Shown piece after piece: positions 1-9,470 of a DNA stretch of 64,000 nt (its first letter is position 1; each line of letters begins with the position of its first letter). The DNA is taken from positions 1 to 64,000 of the forward strand of contig DMXI01000271.1 of NCBI GenBank assembly GCA_003483885.1. The letters run 5' to 3'. The DNA comes from Microscillaceae bacterium (GTDB lineage: Bacteria; Bacteroidota; Bacteroidia; Cytophagales; Microscillaceae). Under the pieces are notes generated by a model. That model saw only the letters and a list, made by a program, of their open reading frames with translations. It was not told the DNA's origin and made no database searches. Both the position numbers and the translations under genes were made by a program.

Positions 1-571
1 CGTTGCTATCCAAATGGTTGAGCACATTGTAACGAATGGTTTGGGTATCGGTCAATTCGTTTTTGTCAATTTTACCCACTTGGCTGTGGCCTGATTTTAT
101 GCGGGTAACACTACGTTGGATGGTGGGGCTTACTTCGTTGCCGCTTTCATCAGTTACTAGGTCGCCATCGTAGCTGAGGTTGGTACCCGTATAACTGGCT
201 CGAAACTCTACCTCACCAACATAGTTCACCGTATCTACTTGAACCAGCATATTGGTGAGTAGTGTGCGTACTTCGGTTACTTTGCGGCCGCGTACTCCTG
301 GTGAAGTGTAGGTGTAATACTCGGTGATTTGGTTGCCACCGTCTTGCCAGCTTAGGTAAGCCAGCGAGCCGTCACTGTTGTAGGCGAGGTCTTGTGAAGC
401 TTCTCGGCTCACTTGGTTGCCTACCGAATCGTATTGCTCAGTTTGCTGGCGATTATTGGTGGTGCGCACAGTTTGATATCTTCCAGTGACAGTCCCACCA
501 TCGGGCTGATGCTTGAGGTTTACCAGATTGGTGCCCGCATCATATATATAATTTTGGGTGTAAGTAGTCAT
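1..571 (-). CDS. Tc toxin C-like / Rhs YD-repeat protein, 5' part only
   Basis: This minus-strand reading frame starts with ATG at 569-571 and runs open past position 1, so only the first 190 residues are visible. The protein begins MTTYTQNYIYDAGTNL and continues with YD/Rhs-type beta repeats (GNQVSREAS, YNSDGSLAYL, EYYTYTSPGVRGRKV). This matches the middle of TccC proteins, where such repeats build the cocoon that holds a variable C-terminal toxin. The cargo end lies outside the window, so its activity is unknown. The gene follows the B subunit by 88 nt on the same strand and is probably co-transcribed with it. Its start corresponds to an internal point of typical TcC proteins rather than their N-terminus. 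Confidence 0.85.
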   Translation of the reverse strand, partial: MTTYTQNYIYDAGTNLVNLKHQPDGGTVTGRYQTVRTTNNRQQTEQYDSVGNQVSREASQDLAYNSDGSLAYLSWQDGGNQITEYYTYTSPGVRGRKVTEVRTLLTNMLVQVDTVNYVGEVEFRASYTGTNLSYDGDLVTDESGNEVSPTIQRSVTRIKSGHSQVGKIDKNELTDTQTIRYNVLNHLDSN

Positions 572-600
572 GTTTTGAGGTTTAAATTTCTCATTTTTTT

Positions 601-654
601 AGACCTGACAGTTTACAATCCCGCAAAGCGGGGGGATAAAAACTTGTCAGATCT
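601..654. repeat. Palindromic intergenic repeat between toxin B and C genes
   Basis: Outer arms AGACCTGACAGTTT (601-614) and AAACTTGTCAGATCT (640-654) are imperfect inverted repeats. Between them is a second perfect hairpin, CCCGC-AAA-GCGGG (620-632). Related AGACCTG-type palindromes occur at 9429, 20883 and 52018, so this is a dispersed family. Here it fills most of the 88-nt gap between the B stop and the C start and could act as a transcription attenuator or RNA-stability element. Confidence 0.7.
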
Positions 655-659
655 GAATT

Positions 660-3600
660 TTACTCCCAGGAAGCTTCCTGAGTCTGAATCAAACGGTACA
701 AGCCATCGTATTCATAAGCCGCGCTGTTTTTGAACGTATGCAAGGTGCTGCCATCGCCCGCATCTACTCCCTGATACATTTTGAGGGGCAAAGCCGCTAC
801 ATTGGCTGCCGGATCAAAGGTGTAAATCAGGTTTTGACGGGTATTGGCGTGTTCACTGTCTACTCCGTTCAAAATCAAACTGTACTCATCGTCTCGGCTC
901 GCATCCTCCTCGCTGTGCGAAGCATACATTTGCAGCAAGCTGTAGTTTTTGGGGTCATAAGTATAGTGGCACTGGGTCACCAAATTGTCCGAAGCATTTT
1001 TGGTCTTCATCGAGAGTCTTTGCTTACGGGCATTGAGTACCACTTCGTCCATAAAGTTGATTCCATTTACCTTCATTTGGCCTACGCCACCCGATAGGTA
1101 GAAATAAGGCAGGTGTACATTGTTCCCCGCATCTATACTTCGCTGAAGTTCGCCCACTGCATCGAAGGCCGCTGATTGTTCGTAGGCTTGAGATTGCAAC
1201 AAGGCCAATAAATCATCGGATAGGGTAGCCGTTTTTAGCACGCTATCCGCGGCCAAATCCACCTCATCTAAGCTTACCAGCGGATGGAGTATGGTATAGT
1301 TTCCAGTAGGTTTATGCGATTTGGTAAAGCGCATGCTACTGCTCAGCGGCAAACCCAAAATGTTGAACCCACCCGAGGTGGCCTGCCATCGTCCCTGGTT
1401 GATGCTTTGTACCGCCTGCCCTCGAAAATTGTACTTTTCGGCATCAGTCACCGATTCTCCATAGGCGATTTTGGATACGGTGGTTTCCCATTCATACTGC
1501 TGGCTGGCTTTCCCAAGGTTTATTTTCCAGTGTTGAGACTCATTGCCTGCATAGGCTTCCTGAGTGATTACTTCACTATTGGCATTTTTAGAAGCCACCA
1601 GTCCGCTATTTTTATTCACCAATACATAATAGTCTTCGGTGATCCAGGTAAAACTCCAAAGTGTATGGTCTCGTTCGCTACTGCTGTCTCCTACCTTGAT
1701 ATTGTACCCAGCCTCCAGAGATTTATCGGCTATTCTAAATGAGCCTTGGTTGCCATCTTCATTGGTAATCTTCGTCAGGATTTGGTAATAGTCTATTCCT
1801 TCCATCGTGCTGTGGTAGTTGATTTCCCATTGTTGGGCAATGTCACCCGATGGAGTGGCACTTAGCAAATAATCAGGAAAATCACCCCCAGTAGTTAAAA
1901 TCGCCTCTATTGCTTCTCCCGTCTCCGAAATAATCCCAGTCACGTCTACATCTGTTTGGTTTTTCAGCGCCGTGGCAAAAGTGTAGTGGGCTTTTTGCTT
2001 TACCTCAGTAGGGCGATGCAGCGCATCATAAGTCACTTGGTGGGCAACACCTCGGGCATCACGACTCCACAAATGACGCCCCAGTACATCGGCCAATGAC
2101 CAGCTCTGCCCTGCATCACAGTAATTGGTGGTAATAGCTCCTCCCAATGCTCCTACATAGGGCGTCTCTTGATTGTGCAAAGCATCGGTTTCTCCCAAGA
2201 TCAAGTCATTTTCGTCATTGTAGTTGGTAAAACGAGGATCGGCCACGTGCGTATAACGCCCATATTCATCGTATTGGTAAGTCGTAACAAATGAGTCCCC
2301 TTTGGCCCAGCCCAGCATCAGGGCTAAGTTGAGGTGAGCGTTGGTGATGCTATCGCTATCTAGTGTTGGATAAGTTACTGGGCTACTGCCATTGAGCCAG
2401 CCTCCAGTCTGTAACGTCTCCAACAAAATGGCATAATCGGTATCATACCAGAGGTTTTGATCTAAAATTGCCTGGATGTTGGTTTTCAAAGAATCCTGGG
2501 TAGGCGTGAGGGCATTGATATGGGCTTGCCAGATTACGGCCAAAACTACAGGCATTTGCAAGGCATATTGAGTATCCAAGGTCTGGTTTAAGCTTTGGAA
2601 TGACGCCATTACTTGAGTAGCGTACTGCACTGTCATCTCCCCCCAGACTTCGTAGGAAGTGGCCAAAAACTGATCCCCAATTGGCGTAATCAAGGTAGTA
2701 TTAGGCAAGGTTACCTGGGTATTGTCGATCAGGGTAATGGTTTGCCCAGCTTGTAGGGTAAGGGGCGTACGAAGAGAATCATAGATAAGCTCGACTGAGG
2801 TATCTAATGCCAACGTTATAGACGTACCACTTTCATGAATTACCGTATCACCTTCGGATAACGAACCATAATGCGTAAGTGCTCCCTCCGTGTAAATCAC
2901 ATAGAATCCCACTTCTGATACAATACCGCTTATTAAAAAATCCTCATTGGCATATATTACTCGAGCAATGGTGGAGTCCTCAGGGATTACAAAAGTGGTT
3001 CCATTCGCATACAGTATATCGGTATCCGGTGCTAAATCAAACGATACCGTATCATTCAACACCAAAGTTTTACTCCCATTATTTATGGTAGTAGTCGCGT
3101 TTAATACTATTTCTGTGTTTGCGTTTAGAGTAATAGAATCTCCACTTTCGTGCACTACCGCTTTGCCTGTTTTCAGTTGCTTAGGTAGTTTCTGGCCAGT
3201 TTCCCATAATAAAAATAAGGTCTCAGTTTGGCCAGTACTAGAGTCTGCATAGGTAGATATCGACACGGTAGAAGTCGCCGTAGGAGTGTAGGTAGTATCG
3301 TCGTTTAGGGTTACTTCTCCCAAGGTAATGGCAAAGAAAGTTCCTTCAGACAATACCAACGTTTCGGTCTGGTCTCCTAACGTAAGAGGTACTTTGATTC
3401 CTCCTTTTAAGGTCACCTCTTGATCGGCCAATAAGGCATCTCCCAGGGTGCGTTCGGTCAGGTACCCTCCCGTTTTTAAGGTATCATAATAAGCCTGGGC
3501 TTCGGTTTTGGTAATGGTAATGCCTGCTCCAGCCAAATCGCTCACCATTTGACTGGCGGTAAATTGGTAACCACTCTTTTGAGAAGCCCGTTTATGAAGC

Positions 3601-6600
3601 CCTCTATTATCGTGCACCGTAGTTTGGGGTGTAAACCCTTGCTTAAGGCTTTTTTGAATGGTATCGATGATCGATTGAGCCACGGTAGCGTGATAATTCG
3701 ACTGACTTGTATCGAGCTTTTCATCACTATAATCAAAATAATAAGTATCCAGATCGGGGACGGCTACTGGGTTGGTGGTACCGTCAAAGTATTGGTAATT
3801 GACTTGAAAATAAGGTGACAACCACAGGCAATCGTTGGTATCCCAGATGGTTTCGTCCCAGGCAGTCCAGGCGTGAGCGATCATATGCCCTTTACGGGTA
3901 ATCGAGTGGGTTACCCGGTTCAAACCATCATAGTAATTGATCGGGCTGGTACCCAACAATTTAAAATCGTTTTGGGTCACAAAATCGGCGGTATCGGTAT
4001 AGTAAGGATCATACGCCAATACTACTTGTCCTTTGTTGTTATAAACGGTATGTCCTTGGGTAAGCCAACGGGGAAAAGCCGACGCATCACTGGGATTTAC
4101 CTCGTAGTTTTCGCTGGTAGCATTGTAGTTATAATAATCAGTACCAGCTTCGGCTTTGATTTTACTCTGAATAGAGCGCCCCAAACCATCGCTGTATTGC
4201 AAATGCTGCTCAATGCGTTCACCTAAGGCTTGCTGGTAGAGGTTAAAGATACTCTCTTGATCAGTAAAAGCCTCAAACGCTCCCTGAAGTAACGTGCTAT
4301 GTTGCCCTAAGGCATCGGCAAATTCACTGGCTGTACTACTCGCTTCTATTGCAGTACGCATATTGGCGGTAAACAGACCGTAAGTAGATTGGCCATTGTT
4401 GGCCTCCCTTTCTTCTACCAAATAACCCGCGGCATACGCAGTAGAAAACCAGGTATTTACATTGTCTTGAGTTTCGCTCAAGGCTAATAATTGCGCTTGA
4501 GTCACACGGGCGTTGCTGGTTTCAGGGTAATCTTTGCTGGAAGTAGTCAGTACGTGTACAGGAATTTGTGATTGCTCATAAGCAATTTTAAAATGAATCC
4601 ATATTTCTGAAGTATCCTCACTTGCCAGCCCATTGTCATCAATGTCCCAATTGGATTCTAATACATTAAATAATGCTTGTCCACGGGCAATGTCATTGGT
4701 CAAAGTGGTATCCGCAATGATCGCTGCCGCAATTGCCCTTGTAGGACTAAACAAAGCGCCTTCTCCGTTGATAAGTCCCTTTTGCTCCAGTTGCAGTAAC
4801 CAATTATTGATCTCATCTGTGGTCTGTCCATCTCCAATGCCTTCTTCCTTGACAACATCGATGGTTGAGAAGTTCCCCATCCAGGCAAAGGGTTCATAAT
4901 GGGTAAATGCTTGGGCATTACTCAGGTACTGAGTGGGTTCATCGATGATATCCTGAATACCATTCTGAAAATTGGGGGTATTGACGGTAAAAGTTGATGT
5001 AGCCGTGCCCTCTGTATATAATTTCCCAAACCCTTCCTGGGTCTCTGCGTAGGCATTGTTGGCATCATCCCATTGCATATAGCTTCCATAATGTGAGGTG
5101 GCTACCACACGCCCCAAAGCATCAAACAACACCTCTGAACTATTTTGGTTGATGTCCAACATCCGAAATGGTTGCATCAATTGGTAGTCAATCGATCGCT
5201 TGGCAGTACCATCACTATAGGTTGTGGTAAGTTCCGTAATGCTAGAGGTATTACCCAACGCATCATTATTTGCCACCACCAACAAGTTGTAACGATCGTA
5301 GGTAGTAGTGCTGGTGCTCCCCGTAGGATCGGTATAACTTTGAAGCATATAAAACTGGACTGCAGCACCATAGCTGTAGGTTCCAGGATGACTGCCCCAA
5401 AACTCAGTAGTGACATCAGTACCGCCAATTTGAGCCGTATGACTGAGGGTTTGGTAGTGTCCAGTGGTCTCCATCAGGGTGGTCAATTCGGTCGAAGTAA
5501 AGAATGGTTGGTTATCCACCAAAGCACTCTCAAGCCCTTCTTTTTCATACATCGCCCCCGTGCTACCTTTGGGTAACAGAAAGCCTCGCTTCCCTGGTCG
5601 GTTCAGCCCCGATAAGGCCTCCAAGTATCCACTCAAAGTTGCAGTAACCTCATTGGGTTGTACATAATAGTACTCCTGTTCACTTACTTCCAACAAATCT
5701 ACTTCTAGCGAAGCATCAAACGTGGGAGACTCACTATTGGTAGTGGTCGTGTTTAGAACGCTCTGGAGGGTTTCGTAAGAAAAAATGGATCCATTATACG
5801 CCGTAAACACATTGTTGGTGCTGGTTTCGCCGTCTAGAGCACCTATTGCATAAGGGTTTCGCACGTAGTAATGCATTCCCTTGAGGGGGACTCCCAACAG
5901 GTAAAATTGTTCGTTGGTATAATCGCTTCCCAAGTCATTGGCTGGATCAGTAAAGTTTTGCACCACCTGAAGCGACAACGCACAACGTAGGGTTTGTTGC
6001 TCAGTAGCTACCTCGGCATTGGCATCAGTATAATTGCTACGACGAGGATATTGGAGAGCGCAGCTTTGTAATACGTGTCCATAGTTGTCAAAAGCTAGTG
6101 CCGCTTGGTAACCTACCACTGGATCATCGAGTTGACACTCGTAGTGGTAGCCCAGGTTTTCGCGGGGCAATACCTGAAACGACGCATAATTGAGCAAGGG
6201 TACCGTAGTGTTGTCTTCATTGGCCACATCTTGAATCAACTTGACCGTTTCGCTACTCATACTGGCACTGTATAGTTCCCAAGTAGTACTATCGTTGCTG
6301 GTTTTGCCGTATAGCTCAGAGCGAATCACCGAACCCGCCAAATGCAATTGGGCTTGCCGCTTAAGTTCATCGGTTTCTTCGTCTACCACATTGTTCCAGT
6401 CAACATTGTAAATCGTAAGGTATTGAGCCTGGGTATCTTTGGCAGTGTTTGCACTGGATTGTTCTCCTGCCATAAAATATTCCAGAGTTTCGTACCAGGT
6501 GTTGATGGTATCTTGGTCAGGATTGCCATTATGGTACCACACACAGCTTTTGGAAGGAGGTGAATCTAAAGTTGCGTTGTCTGAAGATTCTACAGTATCG

Positions 6601-9206
6601 ACATGTTCAGCATACCCATAGCCCCGAAAGGTTTTCTCTTCTCCATCGTAATAGCTATGTCGATAACGATAAGCCTCCGAGATCACCGAATTGTTAATGG
6701 CATCGGTTACTTTAACGGTTTCTACCGACCAATTGGGGAAGGGGGCACGAGTAAACCATTCAATGCCATTGGCTTTATCTTCTAAATAAAAGTGCACTGA
6801 ACTGCGGTAAGTGGTTTCAGTAGTAGCCCCCATATTGTTGAGGTGTTGGGTCATGAGGTAGGGTTTCATCCCTCCATTGAAATCATACACCCATTGTTGG
6901 GAGCCAGGACCCATTTTGCGGAAAATCATGCACGTAAGCCCATTGCCAAACACATCGGTAAATAATAAGCTATTGGTGTAATCGTTGTAACTTTCACCTT
7001 CAGGGTAAGCAATGATTACTGGGGTGGTAGCCAACTGATTACCGCATTGGTTGGCGTAAATCTCAATACCATTAAGCCCCGCTACAATCAAGTCAGTGGT
7101 GCCTGATCCATCTAAATCAGCAAAATGAATGCGATTAAGGCGAAATTCCTGCTTGGCAAACACATGCGATACATCCAGGCTGATAGGCTCCCCAAATTGG
7201 CCATAACCATAGTTGGGGTAATACACCAAAGATGTTTCGTCCATGCGCACCAAATGTTGTTTACCATCTCCGGCAATGTCCAAAAAGCCGATAAATATTT
7301 TTTCGGAAGCGTGAAACGAAGTCACATCAGCCTCAAAAGCGGTGCTGAGCACTTCCTGGGCGGGTTCAAATCCTTCAGGACCATTGTTTTGGTAGTAACG
7401 AACCTTGGCTTGCCCGTTGAGTTTCATAGGCAATACACAATCAGCGATCTTATTGCCAGTAAGGTCGGCAAAAAAACGATGGGGATGAGAAAGCTCAGTG
7501 GGGGTTAGTGGGATAGGGGTAAAAGAACCCCAAGCCTCTACCACGGCTCCTGTGGTATCGTCGTGTTCGTTTTTTTGGGCCTCAAAATACCCCAACTGCC
7601 CAGCATAATTGGTGACATAGTCTAATTGACCGTTTCCATTGATGTCCATCAATTGGCCACCACCCTGGGATAATTTGCCAAAGGGCAAACGTACTGGGTT
7701 AGAAGCCCGCTGGTATAGTATTGGTTCCTCAGAGCCGAGTTTAGTAGTATCGGCATCAGTGTCCCAAATGGAGTTCCAATCGAGTTGGTAATAATAAGCA
7801 TCCTGGCCATCACTGGCCAAAAAACCCTCAATGCCTTCTCCGTATAAATCTACGGGAAAAAAATCTTGAGTAATGCCCAGAGCAGTCATCTTCGGGCCGC
7901 TGATATCATCGTCATTTAATTGTACCTGAATAGATCTATAGGGTCTTTCGGTGTCGTTGGGTTTGGGATCAAACTCGGCATAAGTCATTTCTACTGGAGT
8001 AGTGTATTTGGTGTCATAACTACTACCATTCCAATAATACCCTACCTGATGAGAGGCTCGAAGCAAGGTACGCACTTCGGATTCGTCATAAAAATAAGAC
8101 GTAACCGAATGCAGCAATGGGGTGGTATCTCCTCCACTGATTTGGAAGGCATCTTCTTCGGGAAAACGGTGAAACTCCAGCACATTGCGACACAAACGGT
8201 GGCAACGAATCTCGAACCCGCCCACAAAAGTAGAATGCGAGTCGAGGCGCTTGGTCCAGGTACCTGTAGGCGTGTAAATAGCCTGATTGTCGAGGTCCAG
8301 AATATCGTACTGACCATAGTCCCACACCGTTTCGAAAAACCAATCGGGTTCGTAGCCACTGGAGGTGTCCAGCGAGCTATTAAGCGTCAGACTCAACGAA
8401 GCAGGTAGGGGAGTCACGTGCCCTGTGCAAATGCGGTCCAAATAGATTTTGTTGTGGTGCACGTGGTTTATTTCGGGGTGAGTCGTGGTATCTACCTCAG
8501 TGGCATCTTCTTGGAGGTATTTGGTGAGCTGGCAATGCCCCATGGCATCCAGGTGTTCTTCGGCCAACCAGGTACACACCAGATGGGGCTGAATGGCTCC
8601 GCTATCGTCGCGATCGCCTACCTTGGCCGAGTTGCTTACCCCAAAATAACTTACCGAATTATCGGAGGCAATCACTTGCCAAAACGAGGAAGGAGTATTG
8701 GTTGGCAAGTTGTCCATATCGCGGTATTGCCAATAATAAATCAGGGCATAGCTACCCTCGTTGCGGGGACGATATTGGCGTACCAGATAAGGGTTGCTCC
8801 CCTCGTTATCAGATAGTTGAGGAGTTACCCAGGTTTGGGTGGTGGTACCATCCGCCAAGGTGTAGGTTTCCTGAGCCAAGTTTCCATATTTAGTCACCCG
8901 CGCCCCACTAGTATCGAGCAGGGGTACTAATAAACTTCCTTCAAGCTCGAAGCTGTCCAGTTCGTCTTCGAAAGTAGGGGTGTGGCGGTGGGTACTCCGG
9001 GAAATACCTCCGCCACTAGCTGCTCCAAAGCCAAATCCATACTCGCCATTGCCCGCCGAAATATTGTAGTGAAGTCCGCCAAAGGATACTTCGCCTGCTC
9101 CAGTAAAGCCCGATACCTTGAACTGGCCCCCGTATCCGCCCAGTGATCCGTGAGCACTGGGTAAACTGGGTTTAAGAGCTGATCCAGATTGATTTGCGTT
9201 TTGCAT
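660..9206 (-). CDS. Tc toxin B subunit (TcdB/TcaC-like, SpvB-type N-terminus), oversized
   Basis: The 2848-residue protein has the Tc B layout. An SpvB-type N-terminus (GSLGGYGGQFKVSG, residues about 20-300) is followed by FG-GAP/VCBS-like repeats with acidic loops (MDINGNGQLDY, FADLTGNK, HFADLDGSGTTD; about 515-720), the TcdB middle regions, and YD repeats (YQYDEYGRYTHV near 2310; AYEYDGLYRLI at the end). Known B subunits are about 1500 residues. The excess here comes from a helical insert (about 1420-1640), a beta-repeat insert (about 1950-2180) and a ricin-type lectin-like insert (about 2440-2570, with QQWEI, YYVLVNKNSGLV and QHWKI). By family knowledge it forms a beta-propeller plus cocoon that docks on the A subunit and releases the C cargo. 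There is no signal peptide, as is usual for the family. Confidence 0.93.
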   Translation of the reverse strand: MQNANQSGSALKPSLPSAHGSLGGYGGQFKVSGFTGAGEVSFGGLHYNISAGNGEYGFGFGAASGGGISRSTHRHTPTFEDELDSFELEGSLLVPLLDTSGARVTKYGNLAQETYTLADGTTTQTWVTPQLSDNEGSNPYLVRQYRPRNEGSYALIYYWQYRDMDNLPTNTPSSFWQVIASDNSVSYFGVSNSAKVGDRDDSGAIQPHLVCTWLAEEHLDAMGHCQLTKYLQEDATEVDTTTHPEINHVHHNKIYLDRICTGHVTPLPASLSLTLNSSLDTSSGYEPDWFFETVWDYGQYDILDLDNQAIYTPTGTWTKRLDSHSTFVGGFEIRCHRLCRNVLEFHRFPEEDAFQISGGDTTPLLHSVTSYFYDESEVRTLLRASHQVGYYWNGSSYDTKYTTPVEMTYAEFDPKPNDTERPYRSIQVQLNDDDISGPKMTALGITQDFFPVDLYGEGIEGFLASDGQDAYYYQLDWNSIWDTDADTTKLGSEEPILYQRASNPVRLPFGKLSQGGGQLMDINGNGQLDYVTNYAGQLGYFEAQKNEHDDTTGAVVEAWGSFTPIPLTPTELSHPHRFFADLTGNKIADCVLPMKLNGQAKVRYYQNNGPEGFEPAQEVLSTAFEADVTSFHASEKIFIGFLDIAGDGKQHLVRMDETSLVYYPNYGYGQFGEPISLDVSHVFAKQEFRLNRIHFADLDGSGTTDLIVAGLNGIEIYANQCGNQLATTPVIIAYPEGESYNDYTNSLLFTDVFGNGLTCMIFRKMGPGSQQWVYDFNGGMKPYLMTQHLNNMGATTETTYRSSVHFYLEDKANGIEWFTRAPFPNWSVETVKVTDAINNSVISEAYRYRHSYYDGEEKTFRGYGYAEHVDTVESSDNATLDSPPSKSCVWYHNGNPDQDTINTWYETLEYFMAGEQSSANTAKDTQAQYLTIYNVDWNNVVDEETDELKRQAQLHLAGSVIRSELYGKTSNDSTTWELYSASMSSETVKLIQDVANEDNTTVPLLNYASFQVLPRENLGYHYECQLDDPVVGYQAALAFDNYGHVLQSCALQYPRRSNYTDANAEVATEQQTLRCALSLQVVQNFTDPANDLGSDYTNEQFYLLGVPLKGMHYYVRNPYAIGALDGETSTNNVFTAYNGSIFSYETLQSVLNTTTTNSESPTFDASLEVDLLEVSEQEYYYVQPNEVTATLSGYLEALSGLNRPGKRGFLLPKGSTGAMYEKEGLESALVDNQPFFTSTELTTLMETTGHYQTLSHTAQIGGTDVTTEFWGSHPGTYSYGAAVQFYMLQSYTDPTGSTSTTTYDRYNLLVVANNDALGNTSSITELTTTYSDGTAKRSIDYQLMQPFRMLDINQNSSEVLFDALGRVVATSHYGSYMQWDDANNAYAETQEGFGKLYTEGTATSTFTVNTPNFQNGIQDIIDEPTQYLSNAQAFTHYEPFAWMGNFSTIDVVKEEGIGDGQTTDEINNWLLQLEQKGLINGEGALFSPTRAIAAAIIADTTLTNDIARGQALFNVLESNWDIDDNGLASEDTSEIWIHFKIAYEQSQIPVHVLTTSSKDYPETSNARVTQAQLLALSETQDNVNTWFSTAYAAGYLVEEREANNGQSTYGLFTANMRTAIEASSTASEFADALGQHSTLLQGAFEAFTDQESIFNLYQQALGERIEQHLQYSDGLGRSIQSKIKAEAGTDYYNYNATSENYEVNPSDASAFPRWLTQGHTVYNNKGQVVLAYDPYYTDTADFVTQNDFKLLGTSPINYYDGLNRVTHSITRKGHMIAHAWTAWDETIWDTNDCLWLSPYFQVNYQYFDGTTNPVAVPDLDTYYFDYSDEKLDTSQSNYHATVAQSIIDTIQKSLKQGFTPQTTVHDNRGLHKRASQKSGYQFTASQMVSDLAGAGITITKTEAQAYYDTLKTGGYLTERTLGDALLADQEVTLKGGIKVPLTLGDQTETLVLSEGTFFAITLGEVTLNDDTTYTPTATSTVSISTYADSSTGQTETLFLLWETGQKLPKQLKTGKAVVHESGDSITLNANTEIVLNATTTINNGSKTLVLNDTVSFDLAPDTDILYANGTTFVIPEDSTIARVIYANEDFLISGIVSEVGFYVIYTEGALTHYGSLSEGDTVIHESGTSITLALDTSVELIYDSLRTPLTLQAGQTITLIDNTQVTLPNTTLITPIGDQFLATSYEVWGEMTVQYATQVMASFQSLNQTLDTQYALQMPVVLAVIWQAHINALTPTQDSLKTNIQAILDQNLWYDTDYAILLETLQTGGWLNGSSPVTYPTLDSDSITNAHLNLALMLGWAKGDSFVTTYQYDEYGRYTHVADPRFTNYNDENDLILGETDALHNQETPYVGALGGAITTNYCDAGQSWSLADVLGRHLWSRDARGVAHQVTYDALHRPTEVKQKAHYTFATALKNQTDVDVTGIISETGEAIEAILTTGGDFPDYLLSATPSGDIAQQWEINYHSTMEGIDYYQILTKITNEDGNQGSFRIADKSLEAGYNIKVGDSSSERDHTLWSFTWITEDYYVLVNKNSGLVASKNANSEVITQEAYAGNESQHWKINLGKASQQYEWETTVSKIAYGESVTDAEKYNFRGQAVQSINQGRWQATSGGFNILGLPLSSSMRFTKSHKPTGNYTILHPLVSLDEVDLAADSVLKTATLSDDLLALLQSQAYEQSAAFDAVGELQRSIDAGNNVHLPYFYLSGGVGQMKVNGINFMDEVVLNARKQRLSMKTKNASDNLVTQCHYTYDPKNYSLLQMYASHSEEDASRDDEYSLILNGVDSEHANTRQNLIYTFDPAANVAALPLKMYQGVDAGDGSTLHTFKNSAAYEYDGLYRLIQTQEASWE

Positions 9207-9241
9207 AAGTTTAAATATTGTGAATGCCTTGAGAGTTTTTT

Positions 9242-9360
9242 AGTTGGTAGTTAGTAGCCCATAGTTGTCAGTCAATAGTCCATAGTTAAGCTAAAATCCA
9301 ATGACCAAGAACCAAAAGCTAAAGACTAACAGCCAAAGGCCAAAACCAACTGAAGACCAA
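9242..9360. repeat. Degenerate heptanucleotide repeat tract between toxin A and B genes
   Basis: Seventeen consecutive 7-bp units run in strict phase. On the plus strand the first block is AGTTGGT, AGTTAGT, AGCCCAT, AGTTGTC, AGTCAAT, AGTCCAT, AGTTAAG. The second block is CTAAAAT, CCAATGA, CCAAGAA, CCAAAAG, CTAAAGA, CTAACAG, CCAAAGG, CCAAAAC, then CAACTGA and AGACCAA. The consensus changes from AGTYNNT to CYAANNN at 9291. No ORF is supported. The tract would lie in the A-B intergenic transcript, and its function is unknown. Confidence 0.75.
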
Positions 9361-9395
9361 TAACTTTCAAGGCAGAAAAATCATTAGGAAAATAC

Positions 9396-9459
9396 CCTTG
9401 ATGAAAGTATCAAGGAAAAAGATTTGAATACCTGACAGGCTTCTACCACCTGCCAGGTA
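9396..9459 (-). repeat. Two hairpins just downstream of toxin A, one of the dispersed palindrome family
   Basis: CCTTGAT (9396-9402) pairs with ATCAAGG (9409-9415). Next to it, TACCTGACAGG (9429-9439) pairs with CCTGCCAGGTA (9449-9459) and belongs to the same palindrome family as 601-654. They sit 12-75 nt past the A stop codon, as expected for an RNA 3' end or a processing site. Neither has a clean U tract, so full termination is not certain and readthrough into B is likely. Confidence 0.5.
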
Positions 9460-9470
9460 AAGAGACTCGC

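Noticed and set aside
9242..9360. CRISPR array or plain minisatellite
   Set aside because: Units are 7 bp, degenerate and without spacers, so it is not CRISPR; the drift makes it unlike a simple minisatellite.
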